Assembly: GCA_003241385.1 (NCBI GenBank)
Contig: QFPO01000003.1
Location: 1 to 64,000 of the forward strand
Reading direction: 5' to 3'
Length of the DNA: 64,000 nt
Source: Rhodanobacter denitrificans
GTDB taxonomy: Bacteria; Pseudomonadota; Gammaproteobacteria; Xanthomonadales; Rhodanobacteraceae
Shown here: in pieces, positions 52,854-61,657 of the stretch
How the letters are laid out: every line of letters begins with the position of its first letter
Numbering within the stretch: the first letter of the stretch is position 1
Program-made: the position numbers and the translations under genes
The notes under the pieces: model-generated
What the model was told of the DNA's origin: nothing
The model's input: only the letters and a program-made list of their open reading frames with translations
The model's database searches: none

Positions 52854-53684
52854 ATGACGAGACCCGTTTCCCGCCGCGCCCGCCGTGCGCCCCCCGCCGT
52901 CCTGACGATTGCCGGCTCCGATTCGGGCGGCGGCGCCGGCATCCAGGCCGACCTCAAGACCTTCGCTGCATTCGGCGCGCACGGCCTGTGCGCGATCACG
53001 GCGGTCACCGCGCAGAATACGCGCACGGTATCGGCGATCCAGCAGATCTCGCCCGACCTGCTGCGCGGTCAGATCGATGCGGTCTTCGACGACTTCGCGG
53101 TCGCGGCGGTCAAGATCGGCATGCTCGGCAGCGCGACCGCGGTGCGCACGGTCGCCGCGGCGCTGAACGAGCGGCCCGCGGTCCCGGTCGTCCTCGACCC
53201 GGTCATGGTCGCGACCAGCGGCGCCGCGCTCGCCGGCACGACGATGAGCGCCGCGTTGCAGCGCCATCTGCTCGGCCGCGCCGACCTGCTGACGCCGAAC
53301 CTGCCCGAGGCGGAGCGCCTGCTCGGCCGCGCGATCGGCGACCGCCGCGGCATGCGCGAGGCGGCCCGCGCGCTGCGCGAGCTGGGCTGCCGGGCCGTGC
53401 TGCTGAAGGGCGGCCATCTGCCGGGCCGCCGGATCGGCGACCTGCTGCTCGACGAGCACGGCGAATCCTGGTTCGAGCATGCGCGCCTGCCCGGGGAGGG
53501 CCACGGCACCGGCTGCACGCTGGCCGCCGCGGTCGCTGCGGGCCTGGCCTGGAGGCGCCCGCTCGGCGAGGCGGTCGCCGGCGCGATCGACTACGTCCAT
53601 CGCGCGTTCGCGGCCGGCTACCGGCCCGGTCGAGGTGCACTGGTCGTTCTCGACCACGGCGTCCAGGTCCCGCCGATGGATTGA
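52854..53684 (+). CDS. thiD: Hydroxymethylpyrimidine/phosphomethylpyrimidine kinase
   Basis: ThiD phosphorylates HMP and HMP-P for thiamine synthesis. The 276-residue ribokinase-fold protein has AVLTIAGSDSGGGAGIQADLKTF near residues 14-36, VLDPVMVATSGAAL, DLLTPNLPEAERLLG and the anion-hole GEGHGTGCTLAAAVAAGL. A TTG at 52839 could extend it by five residues. No THI-box (TPP riboswitch) is recognisable upstream, and no other thi genes are nearby. Confidence 0.95.
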   Translation: MTRPVSRRARRAPPAVLTIAGSDSGGGAGIQADLKTFAAFGAHGLCAITAVTAQNTRTVSAIQQISPDLLRGQIDAVFDDFAVAAVKIGMLGSATAVRTVAAALNERPAVPVVLDPVMVATSGAALAGTTMSAALQRHLLGRADLLTPNLPEAERLLGRAIGDRRGMREAARALRELGCRAVLLKGGHLPGRRIGDLLLDEHGESWFEHARLPGEGHGTGCTLAAAVAAGLAWRRPLGEAVAGAIDYVHRAFAAGYRPGRGALVVLDHGVQVPPMD

Positions 53685-53742
53685 TCGGCTTATGATCGGC
53701 CCGGTTCGCCGCATCCGATCGCGTTGCACAGGAGATTGCCGC

Positions 53743-54045
53743 ATGTTCCCGTTCGTTCCGCGCAGCGCCCGGCTCCGGCCCGGCCTGTTCGCCTGGCTGG
53801 CGATGCCGATCGCCGCATTCGCCGCCCAGCCCGAGCAGTTGCCGCTCGGCGCCGGCAGCGCACCGGCCAAGGCGATCGCCCCGCTCGCCGTGCCGCCGCC
53901 GCAGCTGACCGGCACGATCGCCGTCGTCGACGCGGACGGCAGCGTCGCGCTGCAATGCCGCGACGTGCCGAACCTGCAGGCGCGCGCGACCTTCCTCGAA
54001 CGCGCCGAGCGGCGCCGGCTGCAGGAACAGGAGAACGCACGGTGA
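53743..54045 (+). CDS. Small secreted protein preceding a metalloprotease
   Basis: A 100-residue product with a clear signal peptide (basic start, hydrophobic to AAFAA near residue 28). The mature part, about 70 residues, has a Pro/Ala-rich stretch, a short beta-like AVVDADGSVALQCRD with one Cys, and a charged helical tail rich in Arg, Glu and Gln. AGGAG precedes the ATG. The stop overlaps the protease GTG start (GTGA), so the two are made together. A role as chaperone, propeptide-like inhibitor or partner is a guess. Confidence 0.7.
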   Translation: MFPFVPRSARLRPGLFAWLAMPIAAFAAQPEQLPLGAGSAPAKAIAPLAVPPPQLTGTIAVVDADGSVALQCRDVPNLQARATFLERAERRRLQEQENAR

Positions 54046-56372
54046 TCGCCCGGACCGCGATCCGCCGGTTCGGCTGGGCATTGGCGGCGCTGACCGCATT
54101 GCCGGTCGCGGCCGCGCCGTCGATACCGCTGTCGTCCGGCACGCCGGCCGCCTTCACGCTGCAGGGCGGGTCGTTCACGACCTCCTATTACGTCGACGTG
54201 CCGGCCAACATCGCGCAGGGCACCCAGCTCAGACTGCAGCTGTCGGGCACCGGCGCGGCCGACGCGGACCTGTTCGTGCGCTACGGCACGCCGTTCGCCG
54301 ACCGCTCGCTGCACGGCGCGAATGCGGATTTCGACCTGTTCCGCCGGTATGCGCACTACGCCGCGATCAGCGGTACCTCGACCGAGTCGATCGTGGTGCG
54401 GGCGTCGAGCCAGCAGCCGCTGCGGCCGGGCCGCTGGCACGTCGCGGTCGTCAACCTGTCGCAGCCCTCGACGCAGCTCAGCCTGACCGCGACGCTGCAG
54501 TCGGCCGCGACCGACGGCGGCATCCAGCTCGAGTTTCCGACCGCGACCAGCGGCACCTGCAGCGGCGCACCGTGGAACGACAGCACGCCGGCGACGCCGA
54601 CCGGCGGCAATCCCGGCACGACGCTCGGCCAGCAGCGGCGCAATGCGATGCAGCGCGCCGCCGAACTGCTGGCCGCGCAGATCAAGACGCCGGCACCGAT
54701 CCGCATCCGCGCCTGCTGGCGCGATCTGGAAGCCAGCGCGACGCGTGCGGTGCTGGCTCAGGCCGGCCCGACCAATCTGACGCTGCACGACGTCGACCAG
54801 CCGGCGCCGTGGCTGCCGAACCGCTACAGCTGGTACGCGATCGCGGCGGCCTCGCGCCTGGCCGGCACCAGCGCCTGCGGCGTGGTCGGCGGCGCCTGCA
54901 CGCAGCCGGACATCGTCGCCACGTTCAACTCGCGCATCGGCGCCAGCGACGTGCTCGGCGGCCGCACGTTCGACTACGGCTACACGCCGGCCGGCACCGG
55001 CGCGAACTTCGACTTCATCTCGATCACGATGCACGAGATCGCGCACGGCCTGGGCTTCCTCGGCCTGGTCAACATCGACGCGGCCGACGGTCCGCTCGGT
55101 GCGCGTTTCTCCGGCGAGGGCGCGACCGGCTACTCGGGTACCGGCTACAACGACGTCTACGGTGAGAGCACGGCGATCCTCGACGCCAACGCGGCGACCT
55201 GGAAACCGTTCCTTGACGCCGGCACCAGCGACGCCGAACGCGCCGCCGCGCTGGTATCGGGCAACGGCCTGCGCTGGTGGGGATCGGCCGCGGTCGCCTC
55301 GCCGTTGAACAATCTCGGCGCGCAGCCGCCGCCGTTCAACCTGCCGATGCTGTACGCGCCGTGCACCGGCTCGCCGTGCGCGCCGCAAAGCGGATCGACG
55401 CTGTCGCATCTGGTGCAGGCCGGCGATCTGATGAATGCGAGCTACCAGGTACCCGGACCGCGCACGCTCGGTCTCGCCAAGCCGATGCTCGACGCGGTCG
55501 GCTGGAGCGACGCGAACGCGGCGACGCCGGCGTTCACGCAGCCGATGTCGAGCTGGTGGTTCGACCGCAACCACAGCGGCCACGGCCTGGATCTGCAGCT
55601 GGCGCGCCGCGACGCCAACCTCGGCGACGTCTATAACGTGATCTTCTATACGTTCGACGCGGCGGGACGTCCCGAGATCTACATCTCCACCGGCAATCTC
55701 GTCGACGGCGTCTTCGTCGGCGGCCGCGACCAGAACGGCAACGGCATGCAGCGCATGCGCTACGACGCGGCGACGCGGACCTCGGTGCTCGACGGCTCGG
55801 TCGGCGGCGATCTGATCATCGACTTCAACGATGCGGCCTCGGCGCCGGCCTGCCGCAGCGTCGCGCACGCGGCGCCGCAGATCGGCGTCATGAGCTGGCG
55901 CGTCGGCACCAGCCGCGGCCAGTGGTGCATCGAGCCGCTGGTCACGCCCGACTCGCATCCGACGCCGGATCTGAGCGGCCAGTGGTATGGCGGCAACGAC
56001 AGCGGCTGGGGCATCGGCACGCAGATGGTCCGCCGCACCGGCGCGGCGCCGTTCTCGACCAATCTGATCTACTACCCCGCCGATGCCAGCGGTACGCTGC
56101 GCTGGGGTGCGGCCGATTTCGAGAGCTATGCCCCAGGCGCGACGACGACGGTGTATTCGGTCACCGGCTACTGCCGCACCTGTACGCCGGTGCAGACGAC
56201 GTTCACGCCGATCGGCTCGCTGAGCCTGACGCTTACCGAGGCCACCGTCGGCGGTCAGCCGACCGGCGTCAACCGCGCGAGCTTCACGCTGAACTTCCCG
56301 GGCGCAGGCTATACGTTCTCGCGCACGAATGCGCCGATCACGCTGCTGACGCTGCCGGCCGGCAGCCAGTAG
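54042..56372 (+). CDS. Secreted metalloprotease with tandem Trp/Gly-rich C-terminal modules
   Basis: A 776-residue exported protein from a GTG. After a signal peptide (residues 1-25) residues 30-170 resemble a bacterial pre-peptidase C-terminal (PPC) beta-sandwich. The catalytic region has HEIAHGLGFLG at residues 331-341, a zinc HExxH with His331 and His335. The metzincin third His is Gly341, so the third ligand must differ. The C-terminal modules begin SSWWFDRNHSGHGLDLQ (residue 503 on) and GQWYGGNDSGWGIGTQ (646 on), with a third-like Cys pair YCRTC. The modules resemble the one in the protein at 57520. The exact peptidase family is unknown to me. Confidence 0.78.
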   Translation: MIARTAIRRFGWALAALTALPVAAAPSIPLSSGTPAAFTLQGGSFTTSYYVDVPANIAQGTQLRLQLSGTGAADADLFVRYGTPFADRSLHGANADFDLFRRYAHYAAISGTSTESIVVRASSQQPLRPGRWHVAVVNLSQPSTQLSLTATLQSAATDGGIQLEFPTATSGTCSGAPWNDSTPATPTGGNPGTTLGQQRRNAMQRAAELLAAQIKTPAPIRIRACWRDLEASATRAVLAQAGPTNLTLHDVDQPAPWLPNRYSWYAIAAASRLAGTSACGVVGGACTQPDIVATFNSRIGASDVLGGRTFDYGYTPAGTGANFDFISITMHEIAHGLGFLGLVNIDAADGPLGARFSGEGATGYSGTGYNDVYGESTAILDANAATWKPFLDAGTSDAERAAALVSGNGLRWWGSAAVASPLNNLGAQPPPFNLPMLYAPCTGSPCAPQSGSTLSHLVQAGDLMNASYQVPGPRTLGLAKPMLDAVGWSDANAATPAFTQPMSSWWFDRNHSGHGLDLQLARRDANLGDVYNVIFYTFDAAGRPEIYISTGNLVDGVFVGGRDQNGNGMQRMRYDAATRTSVLDGSVGGDLIIDFNDAASAPACRSVAHAAPQIGVMSWRVGTSRGQWCIEPLVTPDSHPTPDLSGQWYGGNDSGWGIGTQMVRRTGAAPFSTNLIYYPADASGTLRWGAADFESYAPGATTTVYSVTGYCRTCTPVQTTFTPIGSLSLTLTEATVGGQPTGVNRASFTLNFPGAGYTFSRTNAPITLLTLPAGSQ

Positions 56373-56380
56373 CCGAGACC

Positions 56381-56414
56381 CCTCGCGGGCGGAACCTCGA
56401 TTCCGCCCGCGAGG
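56381..56414. terminator. Bidirectional terminator metalloprotease / icd
   Basis: CCTCGCGGGCGGA (56381-56393) and TCCGCCCGCGAGG (56402-56414) form a perfect 13-bp stem with an 8-base loop between two convergent stop codons. No U-tract follows, though CTTTC lies a few bases after on the plus strand. Confidence 0.65.
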
Positions 56415-56425
56415 CCGGCGCGCTT

Positions 56426-57436
56426 TCAGCCGTCGAGGCGGGCGGCGATCGCCTTCGCGAAATCGGCTGTGCTGCCGACGCCGCCGAGGTCGGGCGTCAG
56501 ATGGTCCTGCGCGGTGATCGTCTCGCGGATCGCGTCGCGCACGCGCGCGGCCGCTTCGATCTGGCCGAGATGGCCGAGCATCTGCACGGCGCCGAGCAGC
56601 AGCGCGCACGGATTGGCGATGCCCTTGCCGGCGATGTCCGGCGCCGAGCCGTGGACCGCCTCGAAGATCGCCGCGTCGGTGCCGATGTTGGCGCCCGGCG
56701 CGAGGCCGAGTCCGCCGACCAGGCCGGCGCACAGGTCCGAGATGATGTCGCCGAACAGATTGGTCGTGACGATCACGTCGAACTGCTGCGGATTCATGAC
56801 CAGCTGCATGCAGGTATTGTCGACGATCATCTCGTTGCAGACGATGTCCGGATACTCGGCGGCGACGTCGCGGCCGACCTTCAGGAACAGGCCCGAGGTG
56901 GTCTTCATGATGTTGGCCTTGTGGACCAGCGTCACCTTCTTGCGCCGCTCGCGCCGCGCCAGCTCGAACGCGTAGCGGATGATGCGCTCGGAGCCGTGGC
57001 GCGTGATGCGGATCATGCCGTGCGCGGTCTGACCGTCCTCGGACAGCGTCTGGCCTTCCGATCCGTAGGCGCCCTCGGTGTTCTCGCGCACGGTGATGAT
57101 GTCGATGCCGTCGTAGCGCGCGCGCGTGCCGGGAATCGTGATCGCCGGACGCACGTTGGCGTACAGGTCGAAGCGGCGCCGCAGCTCGACGTTGAGCGAG
57201 CTGAAGCCGCCGCCGATCGGCGTCGTCAGCGGCCCCTTCAGCGCGATGCGGTGGCGGCCGATCGCATCGAGCGTGGTCTGCGGCAGCAGCTCGCCGCAAC
57301 GTGCCTGCGCGGCCAGCCCCGCATCGACGAAGTCGTAGCTCAGGCCGAGGCCGAGCGCGTCGACGACGGCGAGCGTCGCGTCCATGATTTCAGGGCCAAT
57401 GCCGTCGCCGCGGATGACCGCGATCGTCTTGTTCAT
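56426..57436 (-). CDS. icd: NAD-dependent isocitrate dehydrogenase
   Basis: The 336-residue protein belongs to the isocitrate/isopropylmalate dehydrogenase family. SSLNVELRRRFDLYANVRP contains the SLN motif of isocitrate (not isopropylmalate) binding, and VHGSAPDIAGKGIANP has the Asp/Ile pattern of NAD- rather than NADP-specific enzymes. The TCA-cycle role follows, and citrate synthase is 30 kb away. AGGAG lies ten bases before the ATG. The gene is not linked to leu genes, consistent with this call. Confidence 0.92.
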   Translation of the reverse strand: MNKTIAVIRGDGIGPEIMDATLAVVDALGLGLSYDFVDAGLAAQARCGELLPQTTLDAIGRHRIALKGPLTTPIGGGFSSLNVELRRRFDLYANVRPAITIPGTRARYDGIDIITVRENTEGAYGSEGQTLSEDGQTAHGMIRITRHGSERIIRYAFELARRERRKKVTLVHKANIMKTTSGLFLKVGRDVAAEYPDIVCNEMIVDNTCMQLVMNPQQFDVIVTTNLFGDIISDLCAGLVGGLGLAPGANIGTDAAIFEAVHGSAPDIAGKGIANPCALLLGAVQMLGHLGQIEAAARVRDAIRETITAQDHLTPDLGGVGSTADFAKAIAARLDG

Positions 57437-57484
57437 CGGATGCAAACTCCTGGAACGGGGGGAGGAAAACGGAGGGGGCGCCAC

Positions 57485-57513
57485 TTGAGGCGCCGCGCGC
57501 AGACGCGCATTAT
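57485..57513 (+). promoter_or_regulatory. Promoter predicting a leaderless mRNA for the gene at 57520
   Basis: TTGAGG (57485-57490), 17 bases, CATTAT (57508-57513). The expected start, about seven bases past the -10, is 57520, the A of the ATG. No Shine-Dalgarno sequence lies between. Confidence 0.6.
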
Positions 57514-57519
57514 CGCCAA

Positions 57520-58659
57520 ATGAGCGTTTTCCGCCCACTGCGCCGATCCGCGCGGCCATTCGCCGCGGGCCTTTGCCTGGCCGCGTGCCTGGCCGTCGCG
57601 GCGCCGGATGCGGCCGCGCAGGGTTCGATGGAGATCGCGCTGGAGTCGCCGTCGTCGAGCTCGCCGGGGCTCGCGCCGAGCGTGCGTATCAGCGGCAGCT
57701 GGCCCGACAGCTGCGTGCCGCGGATCCAGAGCACGCGTCTGGCCGGCGCCGAGATCGACCTGGTCGCGCGAACCGCGACGCTCGGCTGCCGCAGCGGCGC
57801 GACCGACTACGAACAGCGCGCCAATCCGGCCCTGCAGGCCGGCCTGCTGCATCTGCCGTCACGCGTCTACGCGGTGCGCGCGTATCTGGCGCGCGGTACG
57901 CAGACGCCGCTGCTGAGCCGCTTCACGCTGCTCGACGCGACCGAGAACGATCCGGCGCCGGCGGTCGAGAACGGTTTCTGGTGGACCGTCGCGCTCGGCG
58001 AGGAGGCCGTGCCGGCGCTCGCCGGCAGCGGCATCAGCCTGGAACGGCAGGGCGACCAGCTCGCGGTCGGCCTGTTCGGTTTCGACGACGCCGGCAAGGC
58101 GACCTGGTTCTTCGGCAGCGCGCGGCTCGAAGGCCGCATCGCCCGCGTCGCCCTGGTGCGGCTGCGCGACGGCGAAGAGCCGTTCGGCGAGATATCGGCC
58201 CGGCCGGTGGCCGAGAGCGGACCGGAGCTGCTGATCGCGTTCGAAGGACCGGCCCAGGCCCAGGCCTGGCTGGTGCGCCCGTCGCCGACCGGAGCCGGCG
58301 ACGCGATCGACGTGCGTCCGCTGATCCTGCAGCGCAGCGCGTTCGGCAGCGGTGCGCCCGGTCAGGGTTGGCTCGGCCGCTGGGTCTCGGTCGGCGAGGC
58401 CGATCGCTCCAGCGTGCGCCTGTTCGATTTCGGCCGGCTCAGCAGCGAGGACGGCGAGAGCTTCCGCGTCGAGGACGCACAGTCGGGATTGTCGCTGTCG
58501 TGCCGCCTGGGCCTGCGCCCGGCCGAGCAACCGCCGGCGACCTGCACGCTGTACGACCAGGACACCGTGATCGCGGTGTTCGACCGGATCGGCATCGACC
58601 GGCTCGAAGGCCGCAGCGCCGGCGGCGAGCGCCTGCGTCTGGTCCGCGTCGCCGACTGA
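57520..58659 (+). CDS. Secreted protein with WW/Gly module
   Basis: A 379-residue product with a long signal peptide (residues 1-34, ending AAQ). The mature part has two similar halves: NGFWWTVALGEE with a following GSGISLERQGDQ-like strand at about residues 152-178, and GWLGRWVSVGEADR near residue 285. They resemble the C-terminal modules of the metalloprotease at 54042. Cys residues at several positions suggest disulphides. I do not know a function, but a surface or secreted carbohydrate-binding or adhesion role would fit. Confidence 0.7.
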   Translation: MSVFRPLRRSARPFAAGLCLAACLAVAAPDAAAQGSMEIALESPSSSSPGLAPSVRISGSWPDSCVPRIQSTRLAGAEIDLVARTATLGCRSGATDYEQRANPALQAGLLHLPSRVYAVRAYLARGTQTPLLSRFTLLDATENDPAPAVENGFWWTVALGEEAVPALAGSGISLERQGDQLAVGLFGFDDAGKATWFFGSARLEGRIARVALVRLRDGEEPFGEISARPVAESGPELLIAFEGPAQAQAWLVRPSPTGAGDAIDVRPLILQRSAFGSGAPGQGWLGRWVSVGEADRSSVRLFDFGRLSSEDGESFRVEDAQSGLSLSCRLGLRPAEQPPATCTLYDQDTVIAVFDRIGIDRLEGRSAGGERLRLVRVAD

Positions 58660-58689
58660 GCGGCGCGTCCGGTTTCCCTCAGGCCGGCA

Positions 58690-58947
58690 TCAGCCGGCGA
58701 TCAGGCCGTCGAGCCGTCCCGAACGCTCGGCCGCGACGAGATCGTCGAAACCGCCCACATGCGTGCCGTTGATGAAGATCTGCGGCACGGTGCGACGGCC
58801 GCCGCTGCGCTCGAGCATCAGCGTCCGCTGCTGCGGATCGGTGTCGATGCGCACCTCGCGATAGCTCAGGCCCTTGCGTTCGAGAAACTGCTTGGCGGCC
58901 ACGCAGTACGGGCAGATCGCGGTCGAATAGATTTCCACATCGGTCAT
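58690..58947 (-). CDS. grxC: Glutaredoxin 3
   Basis: An 85-residue dithiol glutaredoxin with active site CPYC at residues 12-15, the TVPQIFING cis-Pro region and the GGFDDL glutathione-binding motif. It reduces disulphides and glutathione adducts with glutathione. It is convergent with the secreted protein gene and divergent from bepA, with about 120 bases between start codons. Confidence 0.95.
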   Translation of the reverse strand: MTDVEIYSTAICPYCVAAKQFLERKGLSYREVRIDTDPQQRTLMLERSGGRRTVPQIFINGTHVGGFDDLVAAERSGRLDGLIAG

Positions 58948-59067
58948 GGTCGCTTCCCAGATGAATCGCGGCTGTCCGCGTCGGGCGCGCGCTGGCAGGG
59001 GGAACCTCGCTGCGCTATGGTGGTCCGAACCGGGCGCGCTCGGCGCCGACTCGTTCAACTGCCTCCC

Positions 59068-60813
59068 ATGGTCGTGGTCACCTTGAGCAAATTCAACTGG
59101 CTACCGGTCACCGTCCTGGCCGTCTGCGCCGGACTTGCGGGCGCGCGGGTCGCCAACGCGCACGAGACCAGCGGCGTCAAGCTGCCGGACATCGGCAGCT
59201 CGGCCGGCGAGCTGGCGATGCCGCGCGAGATGCAGGACTACGGCGCCAGCATGCTGCACGAGATGCGGGCGATGAACTACATCCTCGACGACCCGCTGCT
59301 CAACGACTACCTCGACGGACTCGGCCATCGCCTGGTCGCGCAGAGCGATCGCCCGGACCTGCCGTTCACGTTCTTCATCGTGCGCGACAACGACATCAAC
59401 GCGTTCGCCGCGCCAGGCGGCTACATCGGCGCCAACGCAGGGCTGATCACCGCGATGAACCGCGAGGACGAGTTCGCCGCGGTGATCGCGCACGAAATCG
59501 CCCACGTCACGCAGCAGCATCTGCTGCGCGCGTACGAGGACATGAAGAAGTCGAGCATTCCGATCACGCTGGCGATGCTCGGCCTGATGATCGCCGGCGC
59601 CGGCCGCGGCGACGACACCGCGCCGGCCGCGCTGATGAGCGGTACCGCGCTGATCCAGCAGCGGCAGATCAACTTCACGCGCAAGGACGAGATCGAGGCC
59701 GACCGTATCGGCATCCAGACGCTGGCCCGCGCCGGCTTCGATCCGGTCGCGATGGCCGATACGTTCGCGACGCTGGGCCGGACGATGCGCGTCAACGGCA
59801 TCGACGTGCCGGAGTTCCTGCGCACCCATCCGATCGACACCAACCGCATCGCCGACGCCAAGGCGCGCGCCGGTCAGATGGACACCTGCGGCTACGTCAA
59901 CGGCGTGCTCGACCGCTGTGTCGGCGCCGGCACGGAAGCTGCAGCCGCGCCGATCCGCACGCCGTTCGGCCCCGCGGAGACGGTGGCCTCGACCGGCCCG
60001 GTCACGATCAGCCCGAACCTGTCTCGGCTGGACCGCAGCGGCTCGCGCGACACCTTTCTGCTGATGCGCGAACGCGTCCGCGTGCTGTCGGCGCGCTCGC
60101 CGGGCGCGATGGTCGGCTACTATGCCGACAGCCTCAAGGCTGACCCCGCGTTCGACACGCCGGCCAACCGCTACGGCTACGGCCTGGCGCTGACGCGCGC
60201 GCGCCAGCTCGACCAGGCGATCGCCGAGCTGCGCAAGCTGGCCGAGGCCCAGCCCGGCCAGGCGACGTTCCAGCTCGCGCTGGCCAATGCCGAGGATCAT
60301 GCCGGCCGCCACGCCGACGCCGAGAAGCGCTACGCCGAACTGCACGAGGACTATCCGGGCAATCGCGCGATCAGCCTGGCCTATGCCGACTCGCTGCTGT
60401 CGCGCGGCCAGGACAAGAGCGCGCGCCAGGCGCAGAACCTGCTGCGGCCGCTGCTCGACAGCTACAGCGACGATCCGGACCTGCAGACCAGCTACGCGCG
60501 CGCCTGCGAGCTGGCCGGCGATCCGATCCGCGCCGCCGAGGCCTATGCCGAGGCCGCCTGGCTCAAGGGCCGTGCCGAGGATGCGTTGAACCAGCTCAAG
60601 GCGCTGACCAGCAAGGACGGGCTCGACTACTACCAGCGCGCGCGCGTCGAGGCGCGCATCACCGCGATGACGCCGGTGGTGCTCGAGCTGCGCCGGCGCG
60701 GCACCAAGCCCGGCGACGGCCAGCAGGGCGGCTCGCTGACCGAGCCGACGCTGTCGGTCTCGCGCCCGCGCGATCCGCTGTCATCGGGCCGTAACAGTTT
60801 CCCGTTGCAATAA
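59068..60813 (+). CDS. bepA: Periplasmic M48 metalloprotease/chaperone BepA
   Basis: BepA (YfgC) cleaves or assists misassembled LptD and other outer-membrane proteins. The 581-residue protein has a signal peptide (residues 1-31), an M48 domain with HEIAH near residue 150 and the distal Glu of DEIEADRIG, and a C-terminal TPR domain from about residue 350. Unlike the E. coli protein, an extra loop with two cysteines ten residues apart (TCGYVNGVLDRCVG) joins the domains. The 3' end overlaps a candidate Pho box for phoB. Confidence 0.9.
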   Translation: MVVVTLSKFNWLPVTVLAVCAGLAGARVANAHETSGVKLPDIGSSAGELAMPREMQDYGASMLHEMRAMNYILDDPLLNDYLDGLGHRLVAQSDRPDLPFTFFIVRDNDINAFAAPGGYIGANAGLITAMNREDEFAAVIAHEIAHVTQQHLLRAYEDMKKSSIPITLAMLGLMIAGAGRGDDTAPAALMSGTALIQQRQINFTRKDEIEADRIGIQTLARAGFDPVAMADTFATLGRTMRVNGIDVPEFLRTHPIDTNRIADAKARAGQMDTCGYVNGVLDRCVGAGTEAAAAPIRTPFGPAETVASTGPVTISPNLSRLDRSGSRDTFLLMRERVRVLSARSPGAMVGYYADSLKADPAFDTPANRYGYGLALTRARQLDQAIAELRKLAEAQPGQATFQLALANAEDHAGRHADAEKRYAELHEDYPGNRAISLAYADSLLSRGQDKSARQAQNLLRPLLDSYSDDPDLQTSYARACELAGDPIRAAEAYAEAAWLKGRAEDALNQLKALTSKDGLDYYQRARVEARITAMTPVVLELRRRGTKPGDGQQGGSLTEPTLSVSRPRDPLSSGRNSFPLQ

Positions 60814-60814
60814 T
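60778..60814 (+). promoter_or_regulatory. Candidate Pho box and promoter of phoB
   Basis: CTGTCAT (60778-60784), CGGG, CCGTAAC (60789-60795) match the Pho box: a consensus repeat and a 5-of-7 second repeat at the required 11-base period. The -35 region is replaced by this site. AATAAT (60809-60814) is the -10. The box overlaps the 3' end of bepA. This is the arrangement of PhoB-activated autoregulated promoters. Confidence 0.6.
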
Positions 60815-60852
60815 CGCGTCATGAACGCCGATTCCGGCGACGGCAGCGAAAC

Positions 60853-61542
60853 GTGCAGAAGAACATCCTGATCGTCGAAGACGAGCCCGCCATCCGCGAC
60901 ATGGTCGCCTTCGCATTGCGCAAGGCCGGCATGGACGCGATGCACGCCACCGATGCCCGCACCGCGCAGAGCGCGATCGGCGAACGCGTACCGGACCTGA
61001 TCCTGCTCGACTGGATGCTGCCCGGCATCAGCGGCCTGGACCTGGCGCGGCGCCTGCGCAAGGACGAGCTGACGCGCGAGGTGCCGATCATCATGCTGAC
61101 CGCGCGCGGCGAGGAGACCGACCGCGTCAGCGGCCTGGACGCCGGCGTCGACGACTACGTCGTCAAGCCGTTCTCGACGCGCGAGCTGGTCGCGCGGATC
61201 CGTGCGGTCATGCGCCGCACGCACGGCGAGGACGTCGAGGGCCTGATCGAGCTCGGCGGCCTGCGCATCGACGGCGCCGCGCATCGCGTCTACGCCAACG
61301 ACCAGCCGCTGCAGATCGGCCCGACCGAGTACCGCCTGCTGCATTTCTTCATGACCCACGCCGAGCGCGTCTACACGCGCAGCCAGCTGCTCGATCACGT
61401 CTGGGGCGGCGGCGTCTACGTCGAGGAGCGCACCGTCGACGTGCACATCCGCCGGCTGCGCAAGACGCTCGAACCGAGCGGCCACGACGCGCTGGTGCAG
61501 ACCGTGCGCGGCGCCGGCTACCGCTTCTCGACCAGCGTGTGA
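60853..61542 (+). CDS. phoB: Phosphate regulon response regulator PhoB
   Basis: The 229-residue protein starts at a GTG. Its receiver domain has phosphoacceptor Asp53 in LILLDWMLPG, the acidic pair Glu9-Asp10, and Lys in YVVKPFS. The C-terminal winged helix has the family pattern GPTEYRLLHFFMTHAERVYTR and RTVDVHIRRLRKTLEP. It controls phosphate-starvation genes; the candidate Pho box lies just upstream. phoR follows after a gap of about 115 bases. Confidence 0.95.
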   Translation: MQKNILIVEDEPAIRDMVAFALRKAGMDAMHATDARTAQSAIGERVPDLILLDWMLPGISGLDLARRLRKDELTREVPIIMLTARGEETDRVSGLDAGVDDYVVKPFSTRELVARIRAVMRRTHGEDVEGLIELGGLRIDGAAHRVYANDQPLQIGPTEYRLLHFFMTHAERVYTRSQLLDHVWGGGVYVEERTVDVHIRRLRKTLEPSGHDALVQTVRGAGYRFSTSV

Positions 61543-61657
61543 GCCCCGCCTTCGCGCGAGCCCCGCTTCGATCGCCCGACGGCTGCCGCGCACGCGTGAC
61601 GGATCGCGGCGCACGCGATCGCACGTGCGCGCAAGCCGGCATGACGAGGACGCACCC

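Noticed and set aside
52728..57299. A 1523-codon open frame on the minus strand
   Set aside because: It runs antisense through thiD, the metalloprotease pair and part of icd, has shadow-like composition, and ignores clear coding on the other strands.
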